Below, in pieces: positions 14,274-17,275 of a DNA stretch of 17,275 bases. The position numbers and the translations under genes are program-made. This DNA is from Planctomycetota bacterium. Its GTDB lineage: Bacteria; Planctomycetota; UBA1135. A model generated the notes under the pieces. The model was not told where the DNA came from. It made no database searches and worked only from the letters and a program-made list of their open reading frames with translations. The DNA lies in the NCBI GenBank assembly GCA_029243845.1, contig JAQWRF010000075.1:1-17275 (forward strand), read 5' to 3'. Numbering within the stretch: the first letter of the stretch is position 1; each line of letters starts with the position of its first letter.

Positions 14274-15987
14274 CCTTTAGAATATAAGACTTACAGGGCA
14301 TCAAGTCAAAGGGTCGCATCTTGAAATTAGTAATGCGCTTGCTGCCTAATACCCATGATTGTCGATGCTCAATAGGCATCGCGGGGCATTCGTCATACAA
14401 GATGGTATCTAGTTGTGCTTCAATTTGTCGACGTTGCGGTGCGTCTTGCGCGAGTGCGAGCTTGTCGAGCAGATCGTCAAAGGGCGGATTGTTGAAGCGA
14501 CTAAGGTTGATGCTACCGCCGATATTGTCGCTCTTAAAGGTGTCGTAAATCAAACGGCTATCTGGCCAATCTAGTGTCCAATTACGCACAAAAATCTGTG
14601 CTTCTCCGTTTGCTGCGCGTTGCATTTGTTGGGCGTAAGGTACAGCGACAAGTTTACACTCGACGCCTATTTCTTTTAGTGCCACGGAGTAAATCTCACC
14701 CAGCGCGACACTCATTGAATCGGTGCCAAACAATACAAACTCGACTTGTGGCAATTCGTGTTGTGAGTAATAACCTGCATCTTCGAGTATTTGTCGCGCT
14801 TGAGTTAAGTCGTCGTGCCACGGATACACTTGGTGATGCTCGCCAACATTGGGTGGAATAAAGGAAGTGGCGCTAATAAAAGGCAGCCGTTGATAAAGCA
14901 GGTCTTGCCATTGCGCACGCGGAAAAGCCAATGCCAAGGCATGACGTAATTGTTTGCGTAATGCGTTCCCGGCATCATCGGCGGGCACGTGGCCTATTTC
15001 GCTGTCTTGCATATTGAAGCACAGCATGCTGATATCAGAGCGCGGGTAATCAGAGACCGTCACGCCATCGTCGACCAAGCTTTTCTTCAAGACTCCATTT
15101 TCGTCCAGGAACTGCTCAGCACTATTTGCCGATAAAGTAAGGCGGTCGCTTAAACCGCGTTTAAACATTTCGATAGGCGTCTGTGCATCACGTACCACCT
15201 GAAATTCTACTCCAGTAGCATTGCCTGGCACATCGCCACGCCAATTTGCGTTACGCGTTAGCAAAACCTTTTGCCCCGGAACGAATTGCTCGAGGTAAAA
15301 CACCGCACTGCCGACGGGTTGGTCACGCATGCTACGCTGATCGCTCTCAACGGCTTCATGCGGGTAAACCGAAAAGTATGACATCGCCAATCGGTTTAAG
15401 AACCACGTATCTCTGCGTTGCAAACGCACGCGTAAATGGAAATCGTCCATCACCTGTAAGCCTTCAATGCCATTCTTCACAGCAGCGTCGAAGGCTTGTT
15501 GTGCGAGTGTGGCGTCTGGATTGGCAGTGGCCTGGTGCAACTCTTTAATCCCGACGAAAGTGTCGTTGATTGCCCACCAGCCATCGCTGTTCAGGCGTGC
15601 ATCGGCTTGCCGCAGCCAACAGAAAAGCACGTCATATGCGTTTAACGTACGCAATCGACCATCGAACAATGCTGGCTCGAATGGATCAAAAAATTGTGCG
15701 TCGTGCCGTAATAAGATATCGTACTGAATGCCATCATCTGAAATTTCAACACTAGTCGCCAATAGCGGGCTAACTTGCGCGTCGTTAGTCGCGTAATCAT
15801 ATTCAAACAAACACTCGAGTATTTGGCGTTGCATCACGGCGTTGACAATATTCTCTGATTTGACCGGGTCAAACGAAGAAGGTTCGGCGCCTAGCGTATA
15901 GTGCAATAAATAGTCAGCGGGTAGCTTGTCGTTAGTCGAGCACGAAAGTGCAAAGACAAACAAAAGAGCGCGCGCAATCTTTACCAT
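14266..15987 (-). CDS. ABC transporter solute-binding lipoprotein, family 5 (peptide/nickel type)
   Basis: 573 residues. The N-terminus is a lipoprotein signal with lipobox ALSC and acylated Cys16, placing the protein in the periplasm, anchored to a membrane. The SBP_bac_5 fold begins with the usual GAEPSSFDPVKSEN stretch (residues 33-46) and RQILECLFEYDY (54-65). It continues with LNAYDVLFCWLRQADA (about 115-130) and closes with RNWTLDWPDSRLIYDTF (468-484), the region that normally caps the ligand. The family binds oligopeptides, dipeptides, nickel or opines; the GWW segment at 136-138 suggests a large-ligand peptide-type member. It overlaps the methyltransferase stop by 7 bases and the DppB-like start by 8, so the three importer parts are translationally linked. 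No ATPase gene follows. Function as an importer component is secure; ligand unknown. Confidence 0.88.
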   Translation of the reverse strand: MVKIARALLFVFALSCSTNDKLPADYLLHYTLGAEPSSFDPVKSENIVNAVMQRQILECLFEYDYATNDAQVSPLLATSVEISDDGIQYDILLRHDAQFFDPFEPALFDGRLRTLNAYDVLFCWLRQADARLNSDGWWAINDTFVGIKELHQATANPDATLAQQAFDAAVKNGIEGLQVMDDFHLRVRLQRRDTWFLNRLAMSYFSVYPHEAVESDQRSMRDQPVGSAVFYLEQFVPGQKVLLTRNANWRGDVPGNATGVEFQVVRDAQTPIEMFKRGLSDRLTLSANSAEQFLDENGVLKKSLVDDGVTVSDYPRSDISMLCFNMQDSEIGHVPADDAGNALRKQLRHALALAFPRAQWQDLLYQRLPFISATSFIPPNVGEHHQVYPWHDDLTQARQILEDAGYYSQHELPQVEFVLFGTDSMSVALGEIYSVALKEIGVECKLVAVPYAQQMQRAANGEAQIFVRNWTLDWPDSRLIYDTFKSDNIGGSINLSRFNNPPFDDLLDKLALAQDAPQRRQIEAQLDTILYDECPAMPIEHRQSWVLGSKRITNFKMRPFDLMPCKSYILKDD

Positions 15988-17180
15988 ACGATAAGCTCGG
16001 CGAGGATACCAATATGGCGATCACCGATGCGTGTGGCAATTAACACACAGCGCTTTTCGCCGTATGCTTTAAGTTGAAATCGTTTGCGAATGGAGGGCTC
16101 CGATTCAGAAATGCCACGCTTGCGCACTTCGACCACTTGCACTTTTAGATCGCGCATCAGCTTGCGCATTTTCTTAGGATCGAAGGCGTCGCAGGCAAGT
16201 ATTTTAAGGCAACTCAAAAAAGGATTTTCAATGGCCTGGTCTCCAGTCAGGTAGGCTATATGTGGATCGATGTTTTTCAGATCTAGTTCGGCAGCGATCT
16301 TGCCGATTAGTCCCGCACGGAGCAGCGCTTTATTGGGCGTGAAAATATATTTACCTAACTCATCGGCGGTTTCAGCCTGAGATTGTTCATCGCCACAATA
16401 AGTTTCAGTAGAAGGCAAAAGGGTAGCTCGACGCGCGACACCGCTTGCTAATTTGCCATACCAGAACACCATTTCTTTTGCTTCGCCAAGATAATAAATT
16501 ACTTCGATTTCATCTGGTTTAGGGAACAGCTCTAGCAAAACATCGATGTCTACAGAAGGAGACAACTTTAAGCATGCGCCAGGCCGTCCCTCTATTAATG
16601 TGCTAATAACTTCTGGCGATGGCGACCACAGCTCGGGGTTGATGATGCGCTTGCTGCCTTTGCGTCGCGCTGGGTCAAGCATGATAGCGCCGTCAGCAAA
16701 ATCAGTTTCAGAGCTATCGGCGCAATGAATGGTTAGCTTGTCGGCAACGCCACAGACCTCAGCATTCTTCGCGGCAAAGATGGTGGTGATTTCGCTAATA
16801 TCGTAAGCCGTAACCTCGATACCCGCTTGCGCTAGAGTGATAGCATCAGACCCGCAGCCGCAACATGCGTCGATGACTTTGGTGAAACCGGCATCGGTGA
16901 AACGCTGAGCACGATATTTCGCGACCGGTTCGCTTGATGCTTGTTCGAGCAAAGGCCGGGTGAAAAACATATCTTGGCCACGCGAAAACTTGAGGTTGGC
17001 GCGGTTGCGCAGTAATCGCAAATCTTGCATCGCACCACCTACTTTTTTGCCGTGCATGCCGGTGAAGTTTTCTATTATTCGCATCTCGGACTCAGAGGAG
17101 TTGCGATTCATCTCGAGCGTCATAATCACATCGTCAGAGACGAGTGCATTTGCCGTTTTTACATCGAGACGAGCTGCCAT
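15981..17180 (-). CDS. Class I SAM-dependent methyltransferase with C-terminal THUMP-like domain
   Basis: 399 residues. After a helical N-terminal region (about 1-95), the Rossmann methyltransferase core starts with motif I, VIDACCGCGSDAITLA (residues 102-117). The acidic residue ending beta-2 is D127 in TAYDIS. At the motif-IV position is LDPARRKGSKR (168-178), DPARR standing where amino-methyltransferases have DPPY. The last about 70 residues (VVEVRKRGISESEPSIRKR, then a basic beta-rich end) resemble the THUMP-like domain often joined to this methyltransferase, which points to an RNA substrate. No target base can be named. It lies 15 bases after the end of the apparent beta-barrel gene and overlaps the binding-protein start, although nothing biochemical obviously links RNA methylation to solute uptake. 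A TAAGG motif overlaps the upstream stop but is about 13 bases from the ATG. Confidence 0.78.
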   Translation of the reverse strand: MAARLDVKTANALVSDDVIMTLEMNRNSSESEMRIIENFTGMHGKKVGGAMQDLRLLRNRANLKFSRGQDMFFTRPLLEQASSEPVAKYRAQRFTDAGFTKVIDACCGCGSDAITLAQAGIEVTAYDISEITTIFAAKNAEVCGVADKLTIHCADSSETDFADGAIMLDPARRKGSKRIINPELWSPSPEVISTLIEGRPGACLKLSPSVDIDVLLELFPKPDEIEVIYYLGEAKEMVFWYGKLASGVARRATLLPSTETYCGDEQSQAETADELGKYIFTPNKALLRAGLIGKIAAELDLKNIDPHIAYLTGDQAIENPFLSCLKILACDAFDPKKMRKLMRDLKVQVVEVRKRGISESEPSIRKRFQLKAYGEKRCVLIATRIGDRHIGILAELIVW

Positions 17181-17195
17181 GTCTTTATTTTAACC

Positions 17196-17275
17196 TTAAA
17201 ACGAGGTGCCGAGGGTTAAATTGAAGCGACTATCTGTGGTGAGAGATCCCGCAGAAGGGTAGGCATCATAAGCAG
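17196..17275 (-). CDS. C-terminal end of a probable outer-membrane beta-barrel protein (partial)
   Basis: A minus-strand frame enters from the right edge and stops at 17196-17198, giving 25 residues. It ends DSRFNLTLGTSF. Alternating apolar residues (F, L, L) and a terminal Phe fit the C-terminal beta-signal recognised by the BAM machinery in outer-membrane barrels. The preceding AYDAYPSAGSLTTD would be a loop. The other two minus-strand frames are less persuasive: one stops almost at once, the other gives a short, leucine-rich tail. With only 25 residues the family cannot be named, and the call rests on the end signature and on the 15-base spacing to the methyltransferase start, which fits an operon. 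Confidence 0.5.
   Translation of the reverse strand, partial: AYDAYPSAGSLTTDSRFNLTLGTSF

Noticed and set aside
1..17275. CRISPR arrays, tRNA/rRNA, transposases, integrases, attachment sites
   Set aside because: No regular repeats, no clover-leaf candidates in the few non-coding bases, and no mobile-element proteins in any frame.

Overview
The window comes from a Gram-negative heterotroph of roughly even base composition. The Gram-negative call rests on a pair of LptF/LptG-type LPS-export permeases, two predicted lipoproteins and the last strand of an apparent outer-membrane beta-barrel at the right edge. The phylum cannot be fixed from the sequence. Few start codons have a recognisable Shine-Dalgarno sequence, which argues against a typical enteric or Firmicute. 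Planctomycetota-like or Myxococcota/Bdellovibrionota-like lineages are possible, but this is only an impression. Coding density is very high. No RNA gene, CRISPR array, insertion sequence, phage gene or stretch over 300 bases without a gene was seen.

Left block (2-7135, + strand): seven genes in tight tandem, with gaps of 1-16 bases. They are the 3' part of a chain-length-determinant/polysaccharide co-polymerase gene, lptF-like, lptG-like, a helical (TPR-like) lipoprotein, a nitrilase-superfamily amidase, a thiolase and a 3-hydroxyacyl-CoA dehydrogenase. The first four concern the envelope and the last two are late beta-oxidation or short-chain acyl-CoA steps. The spacing suggests co-transcription.

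Middle (7140-12380): a convergent minus-strand gene encodes a membrane-anchored member of the sulfatase/alkaline-phosphatase superfamily. It has Thr where true sulfatases carry the formylglycine precursor. A 166-base divergent intergenic region separates it from a second + strand operon of two different acyl-CoA dehydrogenases and a metallo-beta-lactamase-fold hydrolase of the lactonase-like type. With the thiolase and dehydrogenase to the left, this gives steps 1, 3 and 4 of a beta-oxidation-like cycle. No enoyl-CoA hydratase or electron-transfer flavoprotein is visible.

Right block (12316-17275, - strand): transcription runs leftwards from the end of a probable beta-barrel protein through a THUMP-like methyltransferase and a family-5 solute-binding lipoprotein to DppB/OppB- and DppC/OppC-type permeases. 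The genes overlap by 1-8 bases. The DppB-like permease carries an unusually large non-cytoplasmic insertion, and the importer's ATPase genes are not here. The last permease gene runs 65 bases into the convergent metallo-hydrolase gene.

No completely new system can be claimed from the sequence alone. The most promising oddities are the ATPase-less peptide-type importer with its inserted domain, and the Thr-type membrane 'sulfatase' beside LPS-export genes.
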